From: Stutzerimonas stutzeri
GTDB lineage: Bacteria; Pseudomonadota; Gammaproteobacteria; Pseudomonadales; Pseudomonadaceae
NCBI RefSeq assembly: GCF_009789555.1
Contig: NZ_CP046902.1
Coordinates: 1,380,001-1,444,000 of the forward strand
DNA length: 64,000 bases
Direction of reading: 5' to 3'
Part shown: positions 56,642 through 64,000 of the stretch, in pieces
Layout: the number at the start of each line of letters is the position of its first letter
Position numbering within the stretch: the first letter of the stretch is position 1
Made by a program: the position numbers and the translations under genes
Notes under the pieces: generated by a model
Told to the model about the DNA's origin: nothing
The model's database searches: none
The model's input: the letters and a program-made list of their open reading frames with translations, nothing else

Positions 56642-59600
56642 GTGTTCGAACGTATCATTCGTTTTTCTATCGAGCATCGCTGGTTGGTTATGCTAGCCGT
56701 GCTTGGCATGGCAGCGTTAGGAGCTTACAGCTACCAAAAGCTGCCTATCGATGCTGTCCCGGATATCACCAACGTACAGGTGCAAATCAACACTGCGGCG
56801 CCAGGTTATTCCCCGCTGGAAGTGGAGCAGCGTATTACCTACCCGCTCGAGACGGTAATGGCTGGGCTGCCCAAGCTCGAGCAGACACGATCCTTGTCTC
56901 GATATGGACTTTCTCAGATCACAGTTATTTTTGAGGAAGGCACTGACATCTATTTTGCCCGCCAACTTGTGAACGAGCGCCTGGGAGGGGCCAAAGATCA
57001 GCTCCCAGATGGCGTCACTCCAACACTTGGCCCTATTTCCACTGGGCTTGGCGAAATCTATTTTTGGACGGTTGAAGCTGAGGAAGGTGCCACCAAATCG
57101 GACGGTACGCCGTATACCCCTGCTGACTTGCGTGAGATTCAAGATTGGATCATCAAACCGCAAGTCCGAAATGTACCTGGTGTTACTGAGATCAATACGA
57201 TCGGAGGATATGCAAAGGAATATCAGATCGCCCCCAACCCAGACACTTTGCGGTCGTTTGGACTAACACTACAAGATTTGATCGAGGCGGTTGAGCAAAA
57301 CAATAACAATCTAGGTGCCGGATATATTGAAAAGCGCGGCGAGCAGTATCTTGTTCGCGCTCCAGGACAAATGCAGTCTGTGGAGGACATCCGCGATACC
57401 CTTATTAGCAACGTTGACGGTACCCCAGTGCGTATCCGCGACGTTGCGACGGTCGAGGTTGGAAAGGAGCTCCGCACTGGCGCAGCCACCGAGAATGGCC
57501 GCGAAGTGGTACTAGGTACGGCCTTCATGCTTATCGGTGAAAATAGCCGAGTAGTTTCAAGGGCTGTCGACGACAAGATGAAAGAGATAAACCTTTCGCT
57601 TCCGGAAGGCGTAAAGGCAATTACTGTCTACGATCGAACTGTACTCGTAGACAAAGCTATATCCACCGTTAAGAAGAACCTCACTGAGGGTGCCATTCTT
57701 GTTGTGGTTATACTTTTTCTCTTCTTAGGCAATATCCGGGCGGCGATCCTAACCGCGCTTGTGATACCGCTTTCTATGCTCTTCACGTTCACCGGCATGG
57801 TAGCCAATCAGGTCAGCGCCAACCTGATGAGCCTAGGCGCATTGGATTTCGGCATCATTATCGATGGAGCCGTGGTGATTGTTGAGAACTGCGTGCGTCG
57901 ACTTGCACACGCTCAGTCCCATCACGGACGGGCATTAACACTGTCCGAACGGCTTCATGAAGTATTCGCTGCGGCAAAGGAAGTGCGTCGGCCTCTATTG
58001 TATGGGCAGCTGATCATTATGATCGTGTATCTGCCGATATTCGCCCTTACAGGGGTAGAAGGTAAGATGTTCACGCCCATGGCGTTTACCGTAGTGACAG
58101 CGCTATTCGGGGCGATAATCCTTTCGGTGACGTTCGTCCCGGCGGCCGTTGCGCTCTTTATCGGTAAGCGGGTTACGGAAAAGGAAAACTTTCTAATCCG
58201 CAATGCTAAACGGGCCTACGCACCTGCGCTCGATGCGGTAATGGCCAACAAGCCAGCAGTGCTCACCTTTGCGGTAGTTGTAGTCATACTTTCTGGCCTC
58301 GTAGGGTCACGTATGGGCAGTGAATTCGTGCCTAGCCTCAACGAGGGAGACTTCGCTATCCAAGCCCTTCGTGTACCAGCTACCAGTCTTAGTCAGTCTG
58401 TAGAGATGCAGCAGCAGCTGGAGCGAAAGCTTATGGATGAGTTTCCGGAGATTGAACGCATATTTGCGCGAACTGGCACTGCGGAAGTGGCATCGGATGC
58501 TATGCCTCCAAATATCTCTGACGGGTACGTCATGCTGAAGCCACAAGAACAGTGGCCGGATCCAGGCAAGTCGCGTAATCAGCTCTTAAGCGAGGTGCAA
58601 GCATCCGCCGCTGAGTTGCCGGGCAATAACTACGAGTTTTCCCAGCCGATTCAGCTGCGTTTCAACGAGCTGATTTCCGGAGTTCGTGCCGCGGTAGCCG
58701 TGAAAATCTATGGTGATGACATGGACGTTCTTAACAGCACGGCGGCGGAAGTATCCGAGGTGCTAGGACAAGTACCAGGCGCTTCAGAGGTTACGGTCGA
58801 GCAGACGACTGGCCTTCCCATGCTCACGATTGATATCGATCGCGATCAGATCGCACGATACGGCCTGAGTCTAGATACCGTCCAGCAAGCGGTTGCAGTA
58901 GCTATCGGTGGCCGAGAGGCAGGCACCTTGTTTCAAGGAGATCGGCGTTTCGATATCGTGGTTCGTTTACCGGACGAGATACGCAGCGATCTCGCCGCAA
59001 TTGAGCGGCTTCCAATTGCCCTTCCAAGGGAATTAAACAGCACCATAAGTTATATCCCCCTCGGCGAGGTGGCCACCCTGGATTTGGCCCCCGGTCCGAA
59101 TCAGATCAGTAGAGAAGAAGGGAAACGGCGAATTGTCGTCAGTGCAAACGTCCGTGGTCGTGACATTGGATCATTCGTATCTGAGGCAGAACAGAAAATC
59201 CAGGCCCAGGTAGATATCCCGGCAGGTTATTGGATCGACTGGGGCGGTACCTTTGAGCAGCTTGAATCGGCAACGAAGCGGCTGCAGATTGTCGTCCCCG
59301 TGGCGCTGCTCCTGGTCTTCATTCTGCTTTTCATGATGTTCAACAATGTCAAAGACGGTTTGTTGGTCTTTACAGGGATTCCATTTGCGCTCACCGGAGG
59401 CATTGTTGCGCTGTGGCTCAGAGATATCCCATTGTCCATTTCAGCAGGTGTTGGCTTTATTGCTCTGTCAGGCGTCGCCGTTCTAAATGGCCTGGTAATG
59501 ATCTCCTTCATCCGTAGCCTACGGGAGCAAGGTTTACCTCTGGACACTGCGATCCGCGAAGGTGCCCTTACCCGGCTACGACCGGTATTGATGACAGCCT

Positions 59601-59812
59601 TAGTGGCTTCACTCGGGTTCGTTCCAATGGCCTTGAATGTGGGTACCGGTGCAGAGGTACAACGTCCCCTTGCGACGGTGGTGATCGGGGGGATTCTCTC
59701 CTCAACGGTGCTAACGCTATTAGTTTTGCCGTTGCTCTACCAGATGGCTCATCGACGCGAAGACGAATTGGAGGAGCAAGAAATCGCGTTGGCCGCTGAC
59801 AGAACAAGCTAG
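56642..59812 (+). CDS. czcA: Zinc/cadmium/cobalt RND efflux pump CzcA
   Basis: A 1056-residue HME-RND pump of normal length with a GTG start. The proton relay motif LDFGIIIDGAVVIVENCVRR (helix 4) is that of CzcA (D, D and E), unlike the CusA at 34796. It starts FERIIRFSIEHRWLVMLAVL. It drives divalent zinc, cadmium and cobalt out with CzcBC. It lies 17 bp after czcB and is followed by a hairpin. Confidence 0.96.
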   Translation: MFERIIRFSIEHRWLVMLAVLGMAALGAYSYQKLPIDAVPDITNVQVQINTAAPGYSPLEVEQRITYPLETVMAGLPKLEQTRSLSRYGLSQITVIFEEGTDIYFARQLVNERLGGAKDQLPDGVTPTLGPISTGLGEIYFWTVEAEEGATKSDGTPYTPADLREIQDWIIKPQVRNVPGVTEINTIGGYAKEYQIAPNPDTLRSFGLTLQDLIEAVEQNNNNLGAGYIEKRGEQYLVRAPGQMQSVEDIRDTLISNVDGTPVRIRDVATVEVGKELRTGAATENGREVVLGTAFMLIGENSRVVSRAVDDKMKEINLSLPEGVKAITVYDRTVLVDKAISTVKKNLTEGAILVVVILFLFLGNIRAAILTALVIPLSMLFTFTGMVANQVSANLMSLGALDFGIIIDGAVVIVENCVRRLAHAQSHHGRALTLSERLHEVFAAAKEVRRPLLYGQLIIMIVYLPIFALTGVEGKMFTPMAFTVVTALFGAIILSVTFVPAAVALFIGKRVTEKENFLIRNAKRAYAPALDAVMANKPAVLTFAVVVVILSGLVGSRMGSEFVPSLNEGDFAIQALRVPATSLSQSVEMQQQLERKLMDEFPEIERIFARTGTAEVASDAMPPNISDGYVMLKPQEQWPDPGKSRNQLLSEVQASAAELPGNNYEFSQPIQLRFNELISGVRAAVAVKIYGDDMDVLNSTAAEVSEVLGQVPGASEVTVEQTTGLPMLTIDIDRDQIARYGLSLDTVQQAVAVAIGGREAGTLFQGDRRFDIVVRLPDEIRSDLAAIERLPIALPRELNSTISYIPLGEVATLDLAPGPNQISREEGKRRIVVSANVRGRDIGSFVSEAEQKIQAQVDIPAGYWIDWGGTFEQLESATKRLQIVVPVALLLVFILLFMMFNNVKDGLLVFTGIPFALTGGIVALWLRDIPLSISAGVGFIALSGVAVLNGLVMISFIRSLREQGLPLDTAIREGALTRLRPVLMTALVASLGFVPMALNVGTGAEVQRPLATVVIGGILSSTVLTLLVLPLLYQMAHRREDELEEQEIALAADRTS

Positions 59813-59833
59813 AGATTGGATGGCGGCACACAA

Positions 59834-59867
59834 CGCCCCGTTCTTGCTAGCTAGCGAGAACGGGGCG
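59834..59867 (+). terminator. Hairpin after czcA
   Basis: CGCCCCGTTCT and AGAACGGGGCG form perfect 11-bp arms about 20 bp after the czcA stop. Only a weak T-rich tail (CGTTAATTAT) follows. Likely the operon terminator. Confidence 0.7.
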
Positions 59868-60046
59868 CGTTAATTATCGGAGCGCAGTTTCATTAGCGGC
59901 GCAGCGGACAGCACAGCCTTTGTGGCGCAGTCTGATGCATCTAAGCGGTAAATAAAAAATTGCTCAGCGCTTAGTGCGTATGACTTTCGCTACATACGCG
60001 TCCTTGACCTGATGGCTTTCACCCACGGTGAGCTGACGAAGGATTA

Positions 60047-60325
60047 TGCAAACAGCGACTGACCTGCCCCGGTCGGCAGCAAAGGGCGATAGCTACGACA
60101 AAGCCCTGGCTGGAACGATCAGCGGGCTGTGCAAGGCCGAGCTGACACCGTCAATCATGGGCGAACCGTGAGGCCTTTGAGATAGCGACCCAGACATGGG
60201 TGCGCTGTACGCCACAGCGTCTGTTCAGCTCACTCGGACATGATCCTTGCGAAGGCTAATAACAACAGATCAGGCAATGGCGGCCTGACTTAAACGAAAC
60301 GGCTTATATAAATTCCGGGCGATTC
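60047..60325 (+). pseudogene. IS3-family transposase 3' remnant
   Basis: Pieces of the OrfB end can be read across several frames: KGDSYDKALAGTISGLCKAEL (DDE domain), then NREAFEIATQTWVR, QRLFSSLGHDP, and QAMAA followed by a stop and LKRNGL. At least two frameshifts and a stop interrupt it. It is an inactive relic; the rest of the IS is absent. The stretch 59868-60046 holds nothing I can name. Confidence 0.75.
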
Positions 60326-60359
60326 GCTGGTAGCGATGTTGCGGGCAAGTTATGGAAAC

Positions 60360-60383
60360 AAAAAAGCGCCCCGAAGGGCGCTT
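60360..60383 (-). terminator. Terminator of the PtrA-like gene (copy 3)
   Basis: AAGCGCCC and GGGCGCTT pair around a 4-nt loop and are followed on the minus strand by a T-run. It lies about 70 bp after the stop of the gene at 60451-60681. Confidence 0.85.
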
Positions 60384-60450
60384 AGAGTGCAACTGCTTCC
60401 AAAGGAGATTGGAAGCTGCAGGAGGCGAATATCGTTCAGATATGAAGCGG

Positions 60451-60681
60451 TTAGTCAGCTTTGGTTTCTTTCTTGCTTTCCGTATTGTTCTGATCTTGGC
60501 GGGTATCCTTAATCTGTAATTCGTCTATTTTTCGTTTGGCGGATTCGGTTCCGTGAATTCGTTTTTGATCTGCTCGGAATTTTTCATTAAATTTAATTGA
60601 GCGGTCGTAACCATCTTCTGCATAAGACAATGCGGAGCCGCAGATTACCAAACCAACAACAATAGCTTTCAACAGATTCAT
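60451..60681 (-). CDS. PtrA-like small secreted protein (copy 3)
   Basis: A 76-residue protein with a signal peptide (AIVVGLVICGSALSYA) and mature start AEDGYDRSIKFNEK, resembling the PtrA N-terminus of the copies at 22843 and 33983. The rest is very charged (KRKIDELQIKDTRQDQNNTE). The start at 60681 is chosen for the signal peptide. A very good palindromic box lies 107 bp upstream and a terminator follows. It stands in the zinc block rather than the copper block. Confidence 0.65.
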   Translation of the reverse strand: MNLLKAIVVGLVICGSALSYAEDGYDRSIKFNEKFRADQKRIHGTESAKRKIDELQIKDTRQDQNNTESKKETKAD

Positions 60682-60787
60682 AGGGCAGTCCTCGCTAAAT
60701 TCAAAGGTGGCTTGCTGAGCTTTCTCGCTGAGCCCTGCAGGTTCGAATGAATTTTGCGTGATTGAAGTTAACAGCAGCATGAGCCAA

Positions 60788-60812
60788 GCATTACATTATT
60801 GAAATGTAATGC
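60788..60812. promoter_or_regulatory. Palindromic box upstream of the PtrA-like gene (copy 3)
   Basis: GCATTACATT and AATGTAATGC are perfect 10-bp arms around five bases. It holds the TTACA and TGTAAT halves of the island box with slightly wider spacing. It lies 107 bp before the small gene. The surrounding gap (60682-61157) has no supported gene. Confidence 0.6.
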
Positions 60813-60908
60813 TTCCATTGCGCGGTGACATGAGCGCCTTGCTTCGTCATGTCAGCACCGAGGCGCACCAATCTGCAAGGGCCTATCCTACGAAAAGAAT
60901 GATTGGAA

Positions 60909-60926
60909 GATTACAATTTTGTCATC
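60909..60926. promoter_or_regulatory. Box-like site between PtrA-like gene and czcD
   Basis: GATTACAATTTTGTCATC fits the box with one half weaker. It is about 230 bp before czcD and may be a CzcR or CopR site. Confidence 0.4.
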
Positions 60927-61157
60927 TTCGGATTGACGCCGCATCATCTATCATTAGCGAGCAACGTCGTTTAACGTTTGAGAGGGATCGGCCAGTTATC
61001 GGCAAGTTTCAGACGATAATGCACGAACTCGCTTGAGAGTGGTCGCATTTCTGTCAGTGTGGTTTGGAAGGCCAGATGGTATTGGTGCTAGTATTATCTA
61101 TTACTTTTTTGGGCTCCCTATCCTTGTCTTATGTTATTTAAGGACGGTTAAAAACCA

Positions 61158-62078
61158 ATGGCTCACGAACATAACCATAACACCGAAGCCATAGGCGATA
61201 AGCGTTTAATCGCTGCCATTGGCGTTAATACTGTGCTAACTCTGGCACAAGTTGTTGGAGGAATACTTTCTGGCAGTTTATCGCTCATAGCTGACGCGCT
61301 ACATAACTTGAGCGATGCCGCATCACTGGTTATTGCGCTCATCGCACGTAAAATCGGTCGCAAACCGCCAGATGCTTTTAAAACCTTCGGCTACCGACGC
61401 AGTGAAACCATAGCGGCTTTGATTAACTTGGTCACGCTGATTATCGTTGGTCTCTACCTCATCTACGAAGCTATAGGTCGGTTTTTTGCCCCACAGCCCA
61501 TTGAAGGATGGACAGTGGTCGTGGTGGCGGGAATAGCCTTGATTGTAGATGTCGTCACGGCCTTGCTCACCTACACAATGTCTAAGAATAGCATGAATAT
61601 AAAGGCGGCATTCTTGCACAATGTGTCGGATGCGCTGGCCTCCGTCGGTGTTATTATTGCCGGAACATTAATCCTTCTGTATGACTGGTATTGGACAGAT
61701 ACTGTACTGACGCTGATGATTGCTGGTTACGTGCTATGGCAGGGCTTTAGCATGCTACCTAAAACCATTCACTTGTTAATGGAGGGCGCACCAGAAGGAG
61801 TTTCCATCACTGATATAATCAATGTCATGGAGCAAGTGGACGACGTTGTGAGTGTTCACCACGTACATGTCTGGGAAATTGCCGAACATTCAACTGCATT
61901 GGAAGCTCACGTTGTCATCAAGAAGGCTAGCCTGCCCGAAATTGAACGAGTGAAGACTGATTTAAAACGTGTACTTCATGAGCGATTCAAAGTCAGCCAC
62001 TCGACACTTGAAATGGAGCTAGACGGCAGTGTTTGTATCGACACCAGGCAGGCCGACAGTCATCGCAGCGAAGCATAA
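61158..62078 (+). CDS. czcD: Cation diffusion facilitator CzcD
   Basis: A 306-residue inner-membrane Zn(II)/Cd(II)/Co(II)-proton antiporter. A His-rich start (MAHEHNHNTE), metal sites ADALHNLSD (helix 2) and FLHNVSDAL (helix 5) and the CDF loop FKTFGYRRSE are clear. The cytoplasmic C-terminal domain has VHHVHVWEIAEHSTAL. It exports metal to the periplasm, where CzcCBA can take it on. It is more AT-rich than the czc operon, suggesting another origin. Confidence 0.92.
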   Translation: MAHEHNHNTEAIGDKRLIAAIGVNTVLTLAQVVGGILSGSLSLIADALHNLSDAASLVIALIARKIGRKPPDAFKTFGYRRSETIAALINLVTLIIVGLYLIYEAIGRFFAPQPIEGWTVVVVAGIALIVDVVTALLTYTMSKNSMNIKAAFLHNVSDALASVGVIIAGTLILLYDWYWTDTVLTLMIAGYVLWQGFSMLPKTIHLLMEGAPEGVSITDIINVMEQVDDVVSVHHVHVWEIAEHSTALEAHVVIKKASLPEIERVKTDLKRVLHERFKVSHSTLEMELDGSVCIDTRQADSHRSEA

Positions 62079-62292
62079 GCCTGCTTTGCGCTCACCGCTG
62101 TTGCTAGACAGTTATCTCGATATCAACGGAGTGAACTTGCGACATCACTCGTTGGCGCTATGTCTTCGACCAGAGACATGCTAGCGGCATGTGGCCAAAG
62201 CAGCTCGTCACGAGGAGATCAGGCTAGGTCGTGGCACCTTCGGCAGGCTGCCGCGACGAGCAAGCCCCGCCAGTCGCTACCGCCGCGGACGC

Positions 62293-62754
62293 TCAGAGCC
62301 AGCGGCGGACTCGTGCACGGTAGCGGGCAAATGATTCGCCGAACAATGTTTCCAGCGCCCACTCTTCGGCTGGGATCTGGAAACGGTTCATGTACAGCAC
62401 GAAAGCAACTACGCCAAGCAGGGTTAGAGGCGAGGCCAAGACCAGCGCCCAAGCCGCCAGGATAATGGCAAAGCCTAAGTACATGGGGTTGCGGCTGTAC
62501 CGGTAGATGCCAGCCTCCACTAATGCAGAAGCCTGCTGCGGCTGCAATGGATTAACCGTAGTACGCGCGCGGCGAAACGACAGGACGCCGGCGAGGCACA
62601 CGCCGAGCCCCAGGAGCAGTATTGGCAAAGCGAAGGTCAGGCGCGCGGTCCATGCCAGTTCGAAACCCGGCAATTTGGTTCCCGACAAACCCATCAGCAC
62701 AGCGATCAGGCCGGCCACGAGCAGCGGTGGCACGCGGTTTTCCAGCGCGCTCAT
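62293..62754 (-). CDS. Isoprenylcysteine methyltransferase-like membrane protein
   Basis: A 153-residue membrane protein with four helices and the C-terminal ICMT/PEMT motif (IYRYSRNPMYLGFAIILAAW, then EEWALETLFGESFARYRARVRRW). Such bacterial proteins bind AdoMet and methylate unknown substrates; they are common in metal-resistance islands. It lies 4 bp after the DsbA-like gene. A real substrate is unknown. Confidence 0.85.
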   Translation of the reverse strand: MSALENRVPPLLVAGLIAVLMGLSGTKLPGFELAWTARLTFALPILLLGLGVCLAGVLSFRRARTTVNPLQPQQASALVEAGIYRYSRNPMYLGFAIILAAWALVLASPLTLLGVVAFVLYMNRFQIPAEEWALETLFGESFARYRARVRRWL

Positions 62755-62758
62755 AGTG

Positions 62759-63439
62759 TCATTCTCGTGCCTTGGCCACTTCGCTGTTCACCAACTGGCG
62801 CAGCGGCTCCGGGCCAAACTCGCTGAGCGCACGACCATTGACAAAAAAAGTCGGCGTGCCACGAACCCCAACGGCTTTAACGTCCTGCATGTCCGTTTCC
62901 AGCACGGCGTTGACGCCAGGCGTATGCATGTCCTGGCGGGCCTGTTCCAAGTTCAAACCGACGCGCTCTGCAGCAGCCCATGCCTGCGTTACCTTGGGGT
63001 CGTCGTGCCAACCGGGTTGGGCTTCCAGCACAGCCCCCAACACTTGTTCATGGAGATTTTGCTTACGCGCCGCCTCCAGCATTCGCGCCACCTCTTCGGA
63101 GCCTTGATGGAACAGTACATAGCGCAGCACCAAACGCACGTCTTCCGGGTTCTCGGCGAGGATCTGCTTCACATAGGGGTGGAAGGCGCGGCATGCCTCG
63201 CAGGAAGGGTCAAAGAATTCGACGATGGTCACTGGCGCTTGCGCCGGGCCGAACACTGGTGAGTGGAAGCGAACCAACTGGCCGCCGTTCTGTTTGGGTT
63301 GTGTCGCGGTCTCTTGGGCTGTCGAACCGGGAGCCTGGGCCTGTTGAGGCGATTGCGAGGGGGAATAGAAGAATGCGGCGGCAGCAAAGACGGCCAGGAT
63401 CACGACACTGACGATCAGGACCACGGAACGGCGATTCAT
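62759..63439 (-). CDS. DsbA-like thioredoxin-fold protein
   Basis: A 226-residue protein with an N-terminal membrane anchor (VVLIVSVVILAVFAAAAFF), a linker, then a thioredoxin fold. The active site is PSCEACRAF (CEAC) and the cis-proline is in GVRGTPTFFVNGRA. It is of the DsbA/DsbG-like 'thioredoxin domain' type and works in the periplasm on disulfides. It overlaps the DsbB-like gene by 4 bp. The start at 63439 gives the anchor; longer reading enters the neighbour. Confidence 0.85.
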   Translation of the reverse strand: MNRRSVVLIVSVVILAVFAAAAFFYSPSQSPQQAQAPGSTAQETATQPKQNGGQLVRFHSPVFGPAQAPVTIVEFFDPSCEACRAFHPYVKQILAENPEDVRLVLRYVLFHQGSEEVARMLEAARKQNLHEQVLGAVLEAQPGWHDDPKVTQAWAAAERVGLNLEQARQDMHTPGVNAVLETDMQDVKAVGVRGTPTFFVNGRALSEFGPEPLRQLVNSEVAKARE

Positions 63440-63870
63440 GGGGTGGTTCTCCGACGGATGATTATGAGCAGGATGGCGATAAGGATAAAAGCGAACAAGG
63501 CGAGTGCCGGCAGGGGCACCACGCCGAAGAGGGTCATTCCGGCGCCTGAGCAGGATGGACCAGTGGCCGTGCAGGGCTGGATCGGCTGTGGAATCAGCCC
63601 TGCATAGAGCAGCGTGTGAACAAATGCCAGTGCCGCACCGATAGCGGTCAGCGGCAGGGCATAGTGCCAGACGGTGAAATCCGAGCGGTAGCAGGCGATG
63701 GCCAGGATCACCGCCAGCGGAAACATGAAGGCACGCTGGAACCAGCACAACACGCAGGGTGCCTGGCCCATCACCTCACCAATGAACAGCGCGGACAGGG
63801 TCGATACCAGTGCGACCAGCCAGGTTAGCAGCAGCAGGTTCCAGGGCATGCCTGAAGGTTGAGGATTCAT
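63436..63870 (-). CDS. DsbB-family disulfide bond formation protein
   Basis: A 144-residue inner-membrane quinone-linked oxidase with four helices. The first redox pair is APCVLCWFQR (residues about 35-44), the second lies in CTATGPSCSGAG. It re-oxidises the DsbA-like partner encoded next to it. It is shorter than E. coli DsbB and closer to the DsbB2/BdbC-like forms. The last 130 bp of the window after it hold no gene I can support. Confidence 0.85.
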   Translation of the reverse strand: MNPQPSGMPWNLLLLTWLVALVSTLSALFIGEVMGQAPCVLCWFQRAFMFPLAVILAIACYRSDFTVWHYALPLTAIGAALAFVHTLLYAGLIPQPIQPCTATGPSCSGAGMTLFGVVPLPALALFAFILIAILLIIIRRRTTP

Positions 63871-64000
63871 TGCGGTTAACTCCTGGCGATGGCGAGCACT
63901 TGCCTCAGACCCGCCATCCAGTTATTTCGAAACATCATGCATCCTCTTATCGGCAGGACTTGTTAGGACCGTTGCGGACTTCGCCCAACGGCAAAGCGAA

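Noticed and set aside
60809..61036. 75-codon frame starting in the palindromic box
   Set aside because: Its start codon lies within the regulatory palindrome and the translation has no protein-like features.

Overview
The window reads as chromosomal DNA of a gammaproteobacterium, most likely a Pseudomonas of the stutzeri/Stutzerimonas type. The basis is the Pseudomonas-style 23S-5S end, the urtABCDE, DUF2788 and hrpB genes, the OprD-family porin and the PtrA-like small proteins. No species name can be proven from the sequence alone.

Left part (1-19371) is high-GC core chromosome. It holds the 3' end of a 23S rRNA gene, a 5S gene and their terminator, then a YdfG-type dehydrogenase and a four-gene polar amino acid ABC importer. 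A divergent MocR regulator, a class III aminotransferase and a class II aldolase follow. Next comes the urea importer urtABCDE, read leftwards from a good sigma-54 promoter. The rest is an RluE pseudouridine synthase, a DUF2788 protein, an Lrp/AsnC regulator, a FieF-like cation exporter with a small lipoprotein gene, and the first 380 bp of hrpB.

At about 19372 hrpB breaks off inside its DEFH helicase motif and the style of the DNA changes: lower GC, gene fragments and heavy-metal genes. From here to at least 62 kb the window is an accessory metal-resistance island. Its left edge carries an AbiEi-like (DUF6088) protein, an XRE regulator facing an unknown gene across two strong palindromes, and broken gene ends.

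The copper/silver block (about 21.7-43.6 kb) contains copR, three PtrA-like or Met-rich small proteins, copA, a Met/His-rich protein, copB, a cytochrome c with a His-rich tail, a Cys-rich copper-storage protein, a DUF305 protein, an unknown ATP-grasp-like protein, a copS-type kinase, cusF-cusA-cusB-cusC and a silver/copper P-type ATPase. The genes would together oxidise, bind, store and export Cu(I)/Ag(I). Two direct copies of the end of a TcmP-like gene (21306 and 46810) bracket this 25 kb block.

The zinc/cadmium/cobalt block (about 47.9-62.1 kb) contains a CDF exporter divergent from cadR with a textbook 19-bp-spacer promoter, czcRS, an OprD-family porin, czcI-czcC-czcB-czcA, another PtrA-like small gene and czcD. 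Near-identical boxes of the form TTACAnnnnTGTAAT lie in front of copper and zinc genes alike, which suggests one or two related response regulators (CopR/CzcR) tie the island together. The right end has an isoprenylcysteine-methyltransferase-like protein and a DsbA/DsbB-like pair. The rest of hrpB is not seen before 64000, so the island probably continues.

The least explained genes are the ATP-grasp-like protein (30202-31869), a HEPN-motif protein (44385-45431) and the palindrome-flanked XRE gene pair (20248-21089).
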